Of a stretch of 64,000 nt of DNA, positions 45,267 through 53,353 are shown piece after piece; within the stretch, counting starts at the first letter, position 1, and each line of letters opens with the position of its first letter. This stretch comes from Candidatus Bathyarchaeota archaeon (GTDB lineage: Archaea; Thermoproteota; Bathyarchaeia; Bathyarchaeales; Bathycorpusculaceae): contig JAOZHS010000002.1 in assembly GCA_026014745.1 (NCBI GenBank), forward strand, positions 558,001 to 622,000. Direction: 5' to 3'. Both the position numbers and the translations under genes were made by a program. The notes beneath the pieces were generated by a model. The model was not told where the DNA came from, ran no database searches, and worked only from the letters and a program-made list of their open reading frames with translations.

Positions 45267-46619
45267 TTAGAAGCCCATATTTGGAGCGTGGATAGGGATT
45301 TTGGTTGCTTTAAGCGCAGCAAACACCACTCCCACAACAAGAACTGCGCAAATTATCCAAATAGGCAACTCGGGCACAGGCGTGGGTGTTGGTTGGTTTG
45401 TTGAACCGATGGCGTAGACTTTGCCGTCGTTTGAACCGACATAAACTATGCCGTAGGCGACTGCTGGAGAAGAATAGACCTCGCCATCTGTGGTGTAAGT
45501 CCAGATTGTCGCGCCAGTTTTGCTATCTATTGCATAGACTGCGTGTCCCCTTGGATTATCATGGGTCAAAATAGAGTTTTCGTCAGAACCAACGAACACT
45601 AATCCCTCAGCAACCGCGGGGGAAGAATACCGAATCGAGCCGATTGTATGATTCCACAGCAACGCACCAGTTGTTACATCTATTGCCGTGATGCCTCCAG
45701 GTTGAATAATTGCTCCGCCGATACCTGTGGAAACGTAAACTACCTCATTGGCAATTGCTGGCGTAGAGTGAGAGACAGCGCCCACGGTATTGCCCGACCA
45801 GACAAATGCGCCACTAGAAGCGTCCCATGCCTGAAGTTCCTGAGGTTCCATGCCTATAAGAACCAAGCCGTCACCGATTGAAAAAGAAGAATGCCCATTA
45901 TAATTTGAGCCCCTATGACTCCAAGATTGCTCTCCTGACGTTGCGTTTAAAGCCGCAATGTCTCCTGCGGAACCTCCAATGTAAACCAGCCCATTATAAA
46001 CGGCAGGAGAAGCCCAGGTCCTGAAGGAAGGGATATACTGCCACGTGAGATTACCTGTTGAGGCATTAAAGGCATAAAGCCGACCACGGTAATCGGGCGT
46101 ATTAGCAACCGTAACGTAGACTAAACCATCGGCGACGGCTGTTGCAGAAATCTCATCAGGGTACCCTGAGTCGGTAGGGCTTTGCCAAATTAAATCGCCT
46201 GAAGAAGCATCCAACGCGAATACCGCATGACCATGATACCCTCCGACGTAAACAACCCCGTCAACTACTGCGGGCGAAGACTGCACGGGACCAAAAGTGT
46301 TGTATTTCCAAAGCAGGGAACCATCAGAAGCGGCTAAAGCATAGACGTAGCCGTCGTCTGAACCCACATAAACTACTCCATCCACAACAGCAGGTGAAGC
46401 TTTAACCGCGCCACCTGTGCTAAATGTCCAAAGGGTTTGGTTGGTTCGGGGCGCCATCGATTTGGAGTACCCTGTGTGGGTCAGGTCATGGTTGAACATT
46501 GGCCAATCATCAGCTTCGGCGGCGTTTACTGGCAACCCAGCGGGAAAAATGCTGACAAATAGAAAAAGCACCAGCGTTGTCAGGGCAAGTTTAATCCAGC
46601 TTGGCTTCTTTGAGGCCAT
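45267..46619 (-). CDS. Membrane-anchored PQQ-type beta-propeller surface protein
   Basis: 450 residues from ATG 46619, chosen because the TATA-like TGTATAAC lies about 22 bases upstream, which would give a nearly leaderless transcript; longer in-frame starts reach 46664. A signal peptide (IKLALTTLVLFLFVSIFPAGLP region) precedes seven to eight propeller blades of the form VVYVGSDDGYVYALAASDG, ending in a transmembrane helix (IICAVLVVGVVFAALKA). It resembles BamB/PQQ quinoproteins but no cofactor residues can be assigned. Convergent with the exchanger gene. Confidence 0.8.
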   Translation of the reverse strand: MASKKPSWIKLALTTLVLFLFVSIFPAGLPVNAAEADDWPMFNHDLTHTGYSKSMAPRTNQTLWTFSTGGAVKASPAVVDGVVYVGSDDGYVYALAASDGSLLWKYNTFGPVQSSPAVVDGVVYVGGYHGHAVFALDASSGDLIWQSPTDSGYPDEISATAVADGLVYVTVANTPDYRGRLYAFNASTGNLTWQYIPSFRTWASPAVYNGLVYIGGSAGDIAALNATSGEQSWSHRGSNYNGHSSFSIGDGLVLIGMEPQELQAWDASSGAFVWSGNTVGAVSHSTPAIANEVVYVSTGIGGAIIQPGGITAIDVTTGALLWNHTIGSIRYSSPAVAEGLVFVGSDENSILTHDNPRGHAVYAIDSKTGATIWTYTTDGEVYSSPAVAYGIVYVGSNDGKVYAIGSTNQPTPTPVPELPIWIICAVLVVGVVFAALKATKIPIHAPNMGF

Positions 46620-46889
46620 AATACTGTTTTGAGTTCTGGAGTTATACATTTTTGCATAATTCAACTCGAAAAGTCGGAAATTGGGTTAGTCAGGGAATGC
46701 CTATTTATACTTTAATTAAGGGAGGGAGTGGTTCTGGTGCATTTGGGGGTGATGCCATGAAAAAATCTTCATGGTGCGCATCGGGTCACAACATAATTTT
46801 TGAAACAAAGCGGCAAGTATCTTGTTGTGTGTTACATACAGCGGCAGTCTTTTATTTGTACCAAGAAATATATCGCTCTGGGACACAGA

Positions 46890-47756
46890 ATGGACGAAGT
46901 CAGCAAAAGAAACCTCTTTTGGCTAGTGGGAATCTTTTACAACAGTTTGACTGGTTACATTTTTTGGAGATTTTTAGACGAGGTAGCAGCCATGTTTGAA
47001 ACATGGATGTTAAATTTGGAAGGGTTATTTGCTGTTTCCATGTTCGTGAGTGGCTTAGCACTTATTGGTGTTTTAATAGGATTATGGAAAAAGACCCCAC
47101 ACTTATACACAGATTTATCCTTTGTAACAATACACTTTATCCAACGAAACGGTACACCAGACGAACCTACTAACCCTACATACATTTTGGATAGTAGGGC
47201 CGATAAAAGAATAGCTTATTCTGTAATATCTTTACCTAGTTGGTTAGTGCATAGTGTAACAAATGGGAAATTTGTCTGCGTGCCACATGATAGTGAAACA
47301 GCACTTAAAGCCGAATTTATTCAACAGGGGATTACTATCGAGGAAAAACAAGAACCAACCCCTCGAATGTTAGGTATAAGGTGTAGGACAAATAACTCGC
47401 TTTTTATACACGAAAAGCCGCTAGATGAAAAACAATTATCCGTTTTGAAAAGCAAAAAAATTGATAATATTAAAATTGTATATTTGCATCCTTGGTTGCG
47501 AAAAGAGGTTTCTCCTCCAGCTAAAAGACTACTTATAAAACAATGTTCGCCAACACAATATGAGGTTTATGAAGGAATCGCCCATGATTTAGAATTAACA
47601 GATAATGAGATTCTTGGTTTCCAAAGTTATTCGATTTTTCCTTGGGAATTTTCTATTCGATTTTGGTGTTGGCGTTATCCACATTTATCGTTTCACCGTC
47701 ATGCGAAATACATTAAATGGCATTATTCATTAAGTCAGTTAGAAAAAGATTATTGA
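46890..47756 (+). CDS. Orphan protein with two membrane helices, 288 aa
   Basis: Start ATG 46890 (MDEVSKRNLFW) with GGGA 8 bases upstream; the frame is open further to 46800. Residues about 5-25 and 40-65 are hydrophobic helices (VSMFVSGLALIGVLIGLW), and the remaining 200 residues form a cytoplasmic domain I do not recognise. Base composition is clearly more AT-rich than the biosynthetic genes, and codons favour AAA, ATT and TTA, as in the rest of 46.7-50.8 kb, which suggests transfer. Confidence 0.5.
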   Translation: MDEVSKRNLFWLVGIFYNSLTGYIFWRFLDEVAAMFETWMLNLEGLFAVSMFVSGLALIGVLIGLWKKTPHLYTDLSFVTIHFIQRNGTPDEPTNPTYILDSRADKRIAYSVISLPSWLVHSVTNGKFVCVPHDSETALKAEFIQQGITIEEKQEPTPRMLGIRCRTNNSLFIHEKPLDEKQLSVLKSKKIDNIKIVYLHPWLRKEVSPPAKRLLIKQCSPTQYEVYEGIAHDLELTDNEILGFQSYSIFPWEFSIRFWCWRYPHLSFHRHAKYIKWHYSLSQLEKDY

Positions 47757-47849
47757 GACTTTTCTTGGTTCTATCAAGTCTGCGGTATTCAAAAATAAGA
47801 AATTAATATAGAAAAATAGAGAAGGCAAACAAGTCAATGGGCTGGTAAA

Positions 47850-48056
47850 TTATCCAAAAGTAACGTAAATTCTTTTTGAATTTGTCTCGTCAACAATAGA
47901 CGCTATTGGCACACTTCTTTTAACTGCCGCTATACCGTCTTCGCAAGATTGCTTTGTTGTATATGTCTCGCTTGTAGCTATTATTTCATTGTTATCGGCT
48001 TTTAAAACCCAATAGAATTGTTTATTGCTTGAGTCTTTTATTGCAAATTTTGCCAG
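47850..48056 (-). CDS. DUF1508 (YegP-like) protein with apparent CTG start
   Basis: 68 residues ending at TAA 47850-47852. The sequence AKFAIKDSSNKQFYWVLKAD, ATSETYTTKQSCEDGI and VDET follows the DUF1508 pattern from its usual second residue onward, so the start codon must be CTG 48056. A strong GAGGTGA lies 6 bases before it, and an in-frame TGA excludes anything longer. It is about one DUF1508 repeat long. Family members are stress-linked or of unknown role. Confidence 0.75.
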   Translation of the reverse strand: MAKFAIKDSSNKQFYWVLKADNNEIIATSETYTTKQSCEDGIAAVKRSVPIASIVDETNSKRIYVTFG

Positions 48057-48106
48057 TTTTTGTCACCTCAAGCAATTAAGTGTAGTTTTGGGGGTTAAAA
48101 AGCGTT

Positions 48107-48120
48107 AACATAAATATGTT
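48107..48120. promoter_or_regulatory. Palindromic promoter element of the DUF1508 gene
   Basis: AACATA-AA-TATGTT, perfect arms, includes the TATA-like CATATTTATG read on the minus strand about 55 bases before the CTG start. Confidence 0.4.
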
Positions 48121-48167
48121 ATCAGATGCAGGGGAGGTGAGTGAAACTGAAATGTTTGTTAAAACGG

Positions 48168-48383
48168 CTAGCGTAAATTTTTATTTAAAATGGAAGTAGC
48201 TTTCAAGTCCACGATGTAAACGGTTTTGAAGTAGGGGCTGTTAAGCAAATCAGACATTACCTCAGGGTGATTATCGCCATAATAGGCTTTCACAACCGTT
48301 AGCAGGTCATCCTCGCTTACTTGCTGTCCGTCCTTTAAGCCTAAGTCTTGGATTACGGCTAGGGCTTTCTTGTCATTTTCCAT
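48168..48383 (-). CDS. Small hypothetical protein, 71 aa
   Basis: A soluble, mostly helical 71-residue protein: MENDKKALAVIQDLGLKDG, then QQVSEDDLLTVVKAYYG and a short beta-prone end. No family recognised. Composition matches the AT-rich island. It lies between the DUF1508 and NYN genes on the same strand. Confidence 0.5.
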   Translation of the reverse strand: MENDKKALAVIQDLGLKDGQQVSEDDLLTVVKAYYGDNHPEVMSDLLNSPYFKTVYIVDLKATSILNKNLR

Positions 48384-48425
48384 AATAATCCATCTTGGAA
48401 TTTCATTGAGTGCCCTACCAAATAG

Positions 48426-49019
48426 TTAGGATAATAATTTGGACGATGGTGTTTTTCGCACTCGTTCTAATAGGACTTTTGTAATTTCTGACCTTTCGGA
48501 ACAAGCTAGACGTAACTCGTCGTGTATCCTAGTATTACCAATGTTTGAATACCAAACATGGGTTAATATTTGAGCACGATTGGCTTCATCAATTGCGGGC
48601 ATAAAGTCGCTATCGCCTGTAACTAAAATGGCTTTGTTAATATTGTCCTTCCATATAGCCCTAGTTAAGTCAACTGTTAGTAAATTATCAACTCTTTTCT
48701 GTTTGTATTTAGTAACTCTATCTCCACAATTAACACATTGAGTATCAATGCGGCTAAGTTTACCCAGTCTTACTTGAAATCGGGGATAAAGTTTCAAATT
48801 GTACATAAACTTATCAAATGTTGCCTTTTTTGTTTTTTCGATAGTCGTTGGTATTGCACTTTGAAATGGCGGAGCGTCATAGTAAAATGTAAAAAGGCGT
48901 TCATAGTTGCCACAAAGTAAATCTGAAAACTTACAAAAATCAACATCATAAACGCCGAGATTTTCTCTTACTTTAGCAAAATAACCGCCATCTATGAAAA
49001 CAGCTGCTTTATCAGCCAT
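48426..49019 (-). CDS. NYN-domain (LabA/DUF88-like) putative ribonuclease
   Basis: 197 residues, PIN-like NYN fold: AVFIDGGYFAKVRE (first Asp), FYYDAPPF, QKRVDNLLTVDLTRAIW (Lys/Asp) and LVTGDSDFMPAI (acidic pair), which together form a metal-dependent nuclease site. A CxxC (QCVNCGDRVT) lies in the middle and could bind zinc. Promoter TTTTATATAC lies about 35 bases upstream. Such proteins cleave RNA and are common next to mobile elements and defence genes; the role here is inference. Confidence 0.8.
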   Translation of the reverse strand: MADKAAVFIDGGYFAKVRENLGVYDVDFCKFSDLLCGNYERLFTFYYDAPPFQSAIPTTIEKTKKATFDKFMYNLKLYPRFQVRLGKLSRIDTQCVNCGDRVTKYKQKRVDNLLTVDLTRAIWKDNINKAILVTGDSDFMPAIDEANRAQILTHVWYSNIGNTRIHDELRLACSERSEITKVLLERVRKTPSSKLLS

Positions 49020-49091
49020 ATAGTTACCTCTCTCCCTACTTGTCGGTAACTAGTATATAAAACAAGATTATCACTAAATACATACGACTGC

Positions 49092-49114
49092 CTGCCGTCC
49101 TCGACGAACGGCAG
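49092..49114 (-). terminator. GC-rich hairpin downstream of the transposase
   Basis: CTGCCGT-N9-ACGGCAG, perfect 7-bp arms in an AT-rich context between the transposase stop and the NYN promoter. Could also mark the element's left end. Confidence 0.35.
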
Positions 49115-49156
49115 CGAAAACAACATGGATTCAATTGGACAGATTTACTTATAAAT

Positions 49157-50269
49157 TTATTGGCTTGCTTTTTTTGCATTCTGAATTAGGGTTATCCACT
49201 TGTTTTTGCCTTCGATGGTTATTCCACATGCATCTGCGGGGGTTTTTCCGTTTAGAGCTTCGTGTGGTCGGATGTAGTTGTGGTAAAGTTGGTAGCCTTG
49301 TAGGATTGGTGTTTGTTTCTTTTTGAGTCCACGCATTGTTTTTTCGCGGTCTCGGATTTCTCCGTTCATGCGTTCCATTTTGTTGTTATTGTGACATTTG
49401 CCGTCAAAGGTTATTTTTCGGGTGTGGACTGATTGGGGAAAAATATCTTTGGCTGACACTGCATAGGTTGGTAGTCCGTCGGTGATTATGGTTTGGGGTT
49501 GCTTTTTGGCGATGCGTCGGGCTTGCATGAATAACTGTTTTGCGTCGTGTTTGTCTTTGCTGTCGGCTACTTCTTGGGCTATCCAGAAGCGTGTTTCGTC
49601 GTCCATCATGGCAAAGAGGTATTTGAGGTTGCCTTTGACTTTGATGTATACTTCGTCTGCTCTCCAAGTGTTTGACACGTTGGGCTTTATCTTTTCGAGG
49701 TAGGTGTTCATTAGTGTAACATATTTTTTGACCCATCTTAGTATGGTTGAGTGGTCTACGTTTATGCCTTGGAGTTTTAGGAATTTTTGGACGTTGCGGA
49801 AGGATTCTCCTGTGAAGTAGAGTTGCATGGCTGAGGTTACGATTTGGGGTGTGGCTTTTAGTTTTTGGAAGCCTAAGTTGATTGAGAAGCGTTTGCCGCA
49901 GGTTTTGCATAGGTATCTTTGTATGTCGCCGTTTTGGTTGTGTCGGATTGCGTTTTTGACTATGTTTTCTGAGTTGCAGTATTGACAGGTGTGTACGTTG
50001 ACTTCTGGGATTACTCGGTTAACTTTGACTTCTGCTCGGATGGTTAATGAGAATTTGACGGCGTGAATGTGTTTGCACGTGGTGTGTCGGTAGGTGTTAT
50101 CTGGGCAGTCACAGAACCATTCACCGTCTATCTTGTTAATGGTGTATTCACCGTTGCCGCTTTGAGATTTTACGATGTATAGAAGTTCATCTATGCGTGT
50201 TACTTGTCCGTTTGTGTTTGCGATTGTTTGTCCGCGTTCTTCTCTGGTTGTAGTGTGTTGGGCTAACAT
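49157..50269 (-). CDS. DDE transposase with SWIM zinc finger (IS6-like group)
   Basis: 370 residues. An N-terminal SWIM finger (WFCDCPDNTYRHTTCKHIHA, C-x-C...C-x-H) is followed by an InsA-type zinc ribbon (CQYCNSENIV and CKTCGKRF), an HTH (SFRNVQKFLKLQGINVDHST) and a DDE catalytic core: Asp in WRADEVYIKVKG (about 206), Asp in IITDGLPTY (about 262) and Glu in KMERMNGEIRDRE (about 300). It looks intact. I could not find convincing terminal inverted repeats, so the element limits are unknown. Confidence 0.85.
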   Translation of the reverse strand: MLAQHTTTREERGQTIANTNGQVTRIDELLYIVKSQSGNGEYTINKIDGEWFCDCPDNTYRHTTCKHIHAVKFSLTIRAEVKVNRVIPEVNVHTCQYCNSENIVKNAIRHNQNGDIQRYLCKTCGKRFSINLGFQKLKATPQIVTSAMQLYFTGESFRNVQKFLKLQGINVDHSTILRWVKKYVTLMNTYLEKIKPNVSNTWRADEVYIKVKGNLKYLFAMMDDETRFWIAQEVADSKDKHDAKQLFMQARRIAKKQPQTIITDGLPTYAVSAKDIFPQSVHTRKITFDGKCHNNNKMERMNGEIRDREKTMRGLKKKQTPILQGYQLYHNYIRPHEALNGKTPADACGITIEGKNKWITLIQNAKKASQ

Positions 50270-50272
50270 GCT

Positions 50273-50379
50273 TATACCTACACGTATACCTAAGCAATAG
50301 GTTACTTAAAAGCTTTTAGGTATAAACATAGGTATATTAAAATACTGCTCAGGGCTAAATTATACCTAACCGAGGTATA
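50273..50379. promoter_or_regulatory. Cluster of TATACCTA sites between transposase and AbrB genes
   Basis: Exact TATACCTA at 50273-50280, 50285-50292 and 50361-50368, its complement TAGGTATA at 50317-50324 and 50329-50336, and a one-mismatch GAGGTATA at 50372-50379. The first two and the two complements are each spaced 12 bp and face each other; the last two face each other just before the AbrB ATG. The array covers the promoters of both divergent genes. Confidence 0.65.
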
Positions 50380-50382
50380 ACA

Positions 50383-50565
50383 ATGGGAGAAATAACATAC
50401 CTAAACAAAGCCTCACCCAAAACAGAATCACTCAGAACAACCGTACCACGAAGCATCATAGCCCAATTTGGGCTAACCGAATACGACAAATTAGAATGGA
50501 TTTTAAAGGCTGAAGGGGGCGAGCTAATCATTCAAGTTAAGCCACAAAAAGGAGAGATTCGCTAA
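50383..50565 (+). CDS. AbrB/MazE-type DNA-binding protein
   Basis: 60 residues with the SpoVT/AbrB swapped-hairpin pattern: SLRTTVPRSIIAQFGLTEYDKLEWILKAE, ending in a strand and IIQVKPQK. As an AbrB dimer it would bind repeated short sites, and the TATACCTA array immediately upstream is an obvious candidate for autoregulation. It may be an antitoxin-like or transposon-linked regulator. Followed after one base by a small membrane protein. Confidence 0.75.
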   Translation: MGEITYLNKASPKTESLRTTVPRSIIAQFGLTEYDKLEWILKAEGGELIIQVKPQKGEIR

Positions 50566-50566
50566 C

Positions 50567-50797
50567 ATGATTCCATTAGCAAATATTCTAACAATTACGG
50601 GCATACTTATACAGACGGGAGTCATATTTTGGACGGTAAGGAGTATTTTTTACAGTAAACAAAAATATCAAAATCAAGAAAAAAATGAATGGTTTGCTGG
50701 TAACGTACAACAAAATAGGGAGCGGCGAGAACAAATTCCCGTCATGATTGCCCTCGTATTTGCATCTATTCTTCAAATCGGGGGGTTGTTGCTTTAA
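50567..50797 (+). CDS. Small two-helix membrane protein, 76 aa
   Basis: Hydrophobic helices at about 4-30 and 58-76 flank a charged loop (SKQKYQNQEKNEWF, QNRERREQ). GGAGAG lies 6 bases before the ATG, and the gene directly follows the AbrB-like gene, so the two form an operon. Family unknown. A toxin role beside an AbrB antitoxin is possible but untested. Confidence 0.55.
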   Translation: MIPLANILTITGILIQTGVIFWTVRSIFYSKQKYQNQEKNEWFAGNVQQNRERREQIPVMIALVFASILQIGGLLL

Positions 50798-50941
50798 TAC
50801 GCACATCACCCGCCATGCACCAGAGAGAAGAAATTTTTAGCGCACCCGAAGATGCACCAGAACCGAGGGAGTAGATCCTCAAAGGTAGCTGAGGCTGCAT
50901 GAATCCAAAAATGGAGAAACTGCAGAAAGAAATTCTGCTGT

Positions 50942-52444
50942 TTAGGCTTTGTTGGCGCCGTTGCCGCTTTTGCCGTTATAATCGGTTGAGAGCACGTTCA
51001 TGGCGCTTATGACGGCTTCCATGCTGGCTTTAACGATGTCTTCACGGACGCCCATAGCGGTTACGGTTCGGTTGCCTCTGCGCATGTGCACAACGACTTC
51101 GACCATGGCGTCGGTTCCACCTGTGATGGCTTTGACGTTGTATTGCTCCAATATGATAGGTTCGGATTCGCGTATGGCATTCTTAACCGCGTTTATCGTT
51201 GCATCTACAGGACCCACACCGACAGCGGTGCCCCAAGCGTCTTTACCGTTAACTTTCAGCCGCACAGAAGCGGTAGAAGTTACTTTGTCACCGCCAACGA
51301 ACGTCATTTCCTCAAGCTGAATCGGCCTAACGCCGCCTAAGCCCATAACGTTTTCTGCAATGGCGAGAACATCTGCGTCCATGACTGTTTTGCCTTTGTC
51401 GCCGACTTCTTTTATGCGTTGCATGATTTCTTTGAATTGCTGCTCAGTGGGTTGTAAGCCGAGGTTGGCGAGGTCGTTTTTGATTGCGTTGCTACCGCTG
51501 TGTTTGCCCGGTGCGATGCGACGTGTGCATCCGACCAGTTCGGGAGCGATGGGTTCGTAGGTAAGTGGGTTTGCAAGCACACCTTGGGTGTGTATGCCAG
51601 ATTCGTGGGTGAATGCGTTTTCTCCGACTACGGCTTTGTTGGGTTGGGTGTGGATGCCTGTTAGGCGGCTAACCAACTGCGAGGTGCTGTATAGGAGTTC
51701 GGTTTTTATGTTTAGGTCCGCATGGTAGAAGGTGCGCAGTGCAACAACGATTTCCTCAAGCGCAGCATTGCCTGCTCGCTCGCCCAAACCGTTTATGGTT
51801 GCGTGGCACCACTCGACGCCTACGCCTAACGCGGCGATAGAGTTTGCGACTGCCATTCCAAAGTCGTTGTGGCAGTGCACACCCATTGGGACTTTGATGT
51901 TTTCTTTGAGTTTAGTAAAATATTCGATTGTGCGTTCTGGTGTAAGGTACCCAACGGTGTCACAAGGTGTAACTCGGTCTACTCCAGCGTCAACTGCGAC
52001 CTCGAATACTTTTGTCAGGTAAGCTAAATCGCTGCGTGTTGCGTCTTCGGCAAGCAACTCAACGATTAAGCCGTGGTCCTTAGCGTACTGCACACTCTCC
52101 TCGGTTAGCTGGAGCACTTGCTCACGGGTCTTGCGAAGTTTACACTCGATATGCAAATCCGAGGTAGGTATAATCATGCTCATGGTGGAGGCGCCGCTCT
52201 TGATTACGGCGTCGATGTCTCCTTTGGTACCTCTGCCAGCGCTACTGACTTCAGCGCGCAAACCCTGCTTAGCGATTGCACTAATGGATTTGAGTTCGCC
52301 TTCAGAGACTGCCGCGAATCCGGCTTCGATAACGTCTACACCGAGTTCGTCTAGCCGCTGGGCTATACGCAGTTTGTTTTCAGGAACCAAGGATACTCCG
52401 GGTGTTTGTTCACCATCACGCAGGGTGGTGTCTAAAAATTTCAC
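50942..52444 (-). CDS. LeuA-family acyltransferase (isopropylmalate, citramalate or homocitrate synthase)
   Basis: 500 residues: KFLDTTLRDGEQTPGVSLVPE, HCHNDFGMAVANSIAALG, NGLGERAGNAALEEI and a C-terminal LeuA regulatory domain (about 375-500). It is a paralogue of leuA at 37.2 kb and stands alone. Citramalate synthase (isoleucine) or homocitrate synthase (lysine with LysW) would each fill a gap. The start is GTG 52444; upstream in-frame codons read IALFNRFPKP with no ATG, GTG or TTG and an in-frame TGA beyond. TATA-like ATTTAAAT is about 40 bases upstream. Confidence 0.8.
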   Translation of the reverse strand: MKFLDTTLRDGEQTPGVSLVPENKLRIAQRLDELGVDVIEAGFAAVSEGELKSISAIAKQGLRAEVSSAGRGTKGDIDAVIKSGASTMSMIIPTSDLHIECKLRKTREQVLQLTEESVQYAKDHGLIVELLAEDATRSDLAYLTKVFEVAVDAGVDRVTPCDTVGYLTPERTIEYFTKLKENIKVPMGVHCHNDFGMAVANSIAALGVGVEWCHATINGLGERAGNAALEEIVVALRTFYHADLNIKTELLYSTSQLVSRLTGIHTQPNKAVVGENAFTHESGIHTQGVLANPLTYEPIAPELVGCTRRIAPGKHSGSNAIKNDLANLGLQPTEQQFKEIMQRIKEVGDKGKTVMDADVLAIAENVMGLGGVRPIQLEEMTFVGGDKVTSTASVRLKVNGKDAWGTAVGVGPVDATINAVKNAIRESEPIILEQYNVKAITGGTDAMVEVVVHMRRGNRTVTAMGVREDIVKASMEAVISAMNVLSTDYNGKSGNGANKA

Positions 52445-52543
52445 GGGTTTAGGGAAGCGGTTGAATAAAGCAATACCCCATTTAAATCACATCTCTCTTT
52501 TCAGGGTGAAGCGGCAATATAAAAATTATGGTTAGTTTCACCG

Positions 52544-52864
52544 TCAAGCTGTTTGGGGGAGCTTAATTACAAGGAACCTAAACACTCCCGTCCCAGTGTT
52601 TTTTAGCAAATGCGCAATCCCCTTTGGACTATCAATAACTGTGTCTTTTTCTACTTCGTGGGTTTCGGTGCCGATTTCTACAATGCCTTTGCCTTCCAGA
52701 ATATAGAAAAACACATCCACGGGTGTAGTGTGACGCTTTAGTGCCTGACCCGGCGCTAGAGCCATGTGAATCACTTCGGCGTCGGGGGTTTGGTAGATTT
52801 TTCTTGCATCTACGCCATGGGGGTTTTGGAAGGGGTTTGTTTCTTGAACCTTAACGATTTTCAT
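52544..52864 (-). CDS. Small cupin-domain protein
   Basis: 106 residues (in-frame ATG at 52873 adds three). The cupin barrel shows ALAPGQALKRHTTPVDVFFYILEGKG (metal-ligand His and neighbouring Glu) and the second motif near SPKGIAHLLKNTG (His). Likely binds one metal ion; substrate unknown. It stands alone between the LeuA-like gene and a long AT-rich gap. Confidence 0.8.
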   Translation of the reverse strand: MKIVKVQETNPFQNPHGVDARKIYQTPDAEVIHMALAPGQALKRHTTPVDVFFYILEGKGIVEIGTETHEVEKDTVIDSPKGIAHLLKNTGTGVFRFLVIKLPQTA

Positions 52865-53353
52865 AAGTAACATATGGGGGGCGTGAATAGTTTAGAGTTG
52901 CCCCTAAAATTTACGGGTTTCTTGATGCGTATGATTTAAATTATAAAAGAAGCAATACATACAAATTCACTCCAAAAGGCACATACGCACATAACAAAAC
53001 TAGCGAAAAATATTCCATTTCTCCACATATTATAGTTTACAAACGTTAAATATTTATACCTGAAAATACCAAAAAACGTAACGATAGTTGCCTAATTGGG
53101 CAATTGAGGGATAAACTCGGCATAACTGACTCATTCAGAGCCACTTCAGCCTTTTATCTCCGCCCTGACCGGCTTGCCCAGCTTTAGGCACCTATCATTT
53201 TAGCCTTCAATCCACCAATTAAATATTTAAAAATTATTAACACGAATCTGGCTAGCCTGCTTGGTCAATTTGCACCCCCAAAAAGGGCACAAACAATCAA
53301 AAATGATAGCAAAAACGCAATAGAACCAATATTATTTGTAAGGTTAGAAGAGG
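52865..53353. other. AT-rich intergenic region holding one GC-richer structured block
   Basis: No protein gene is supported here. Most of the region is AT-rich with several TATA-like stretches. The exception is 53085-53195, which is much richer in G and C and folds into nested helices (listed separately). Confidence 0.6.
53085..53195 (+). ncRNA. Candidate structured non-coding RNA
   Basis: A block of about 110 bases with nested pairing: TGCCTAA (53089-53095) with TTAGGCA (53184-53190), GGGCAA (53098-53103) with TTGCCC (53174-53179), GGGATAAA (53108-53115) with TTTATCTC (53153-53160), GGC/GCC (53119-53121, 53140-53142) and CTGA/TCAG (53126-53129, 53135-53138). TTAAATATTTATACC about 30 bases upstream is a TATA box for the plus strand and TTTT follows. 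It does not match tRNA, 5S, SRP or RNase P RNA as I know them. The minus strand also has a TATA box and a hairpin plus T6, so strand is uncertain. Confidence 0.45.

Noticed and set aside
46757-46999. An 80-residue plus-strand frame starting MKKSSWCASGHNIIFE, with GGTGATG upstream
   Set aside because: It overlaps the better-supported 288-residue frame in another phase, and its second half looks like out-of-frame translation.
49020-50380. Terminal inverted repeats and target-site duplication of the SWIM-finger transposase
   Set aside because: No matching inverted ends were found by eye between 49020-49156 and 50270-50380; the TATACCTA copies occur only on one side.
53054-53134. A 26-residue minus-strand frame ending YRYVFWYFQV, similar in flavour to the aromatic leader peptide
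   Set aside because: It has no Shine-Dalgarno, no aromatic gene follows it, and its aromatic codons fall in a very AT-rich stretch; it also runs through the helices of the candidate RNA. Probably chance.
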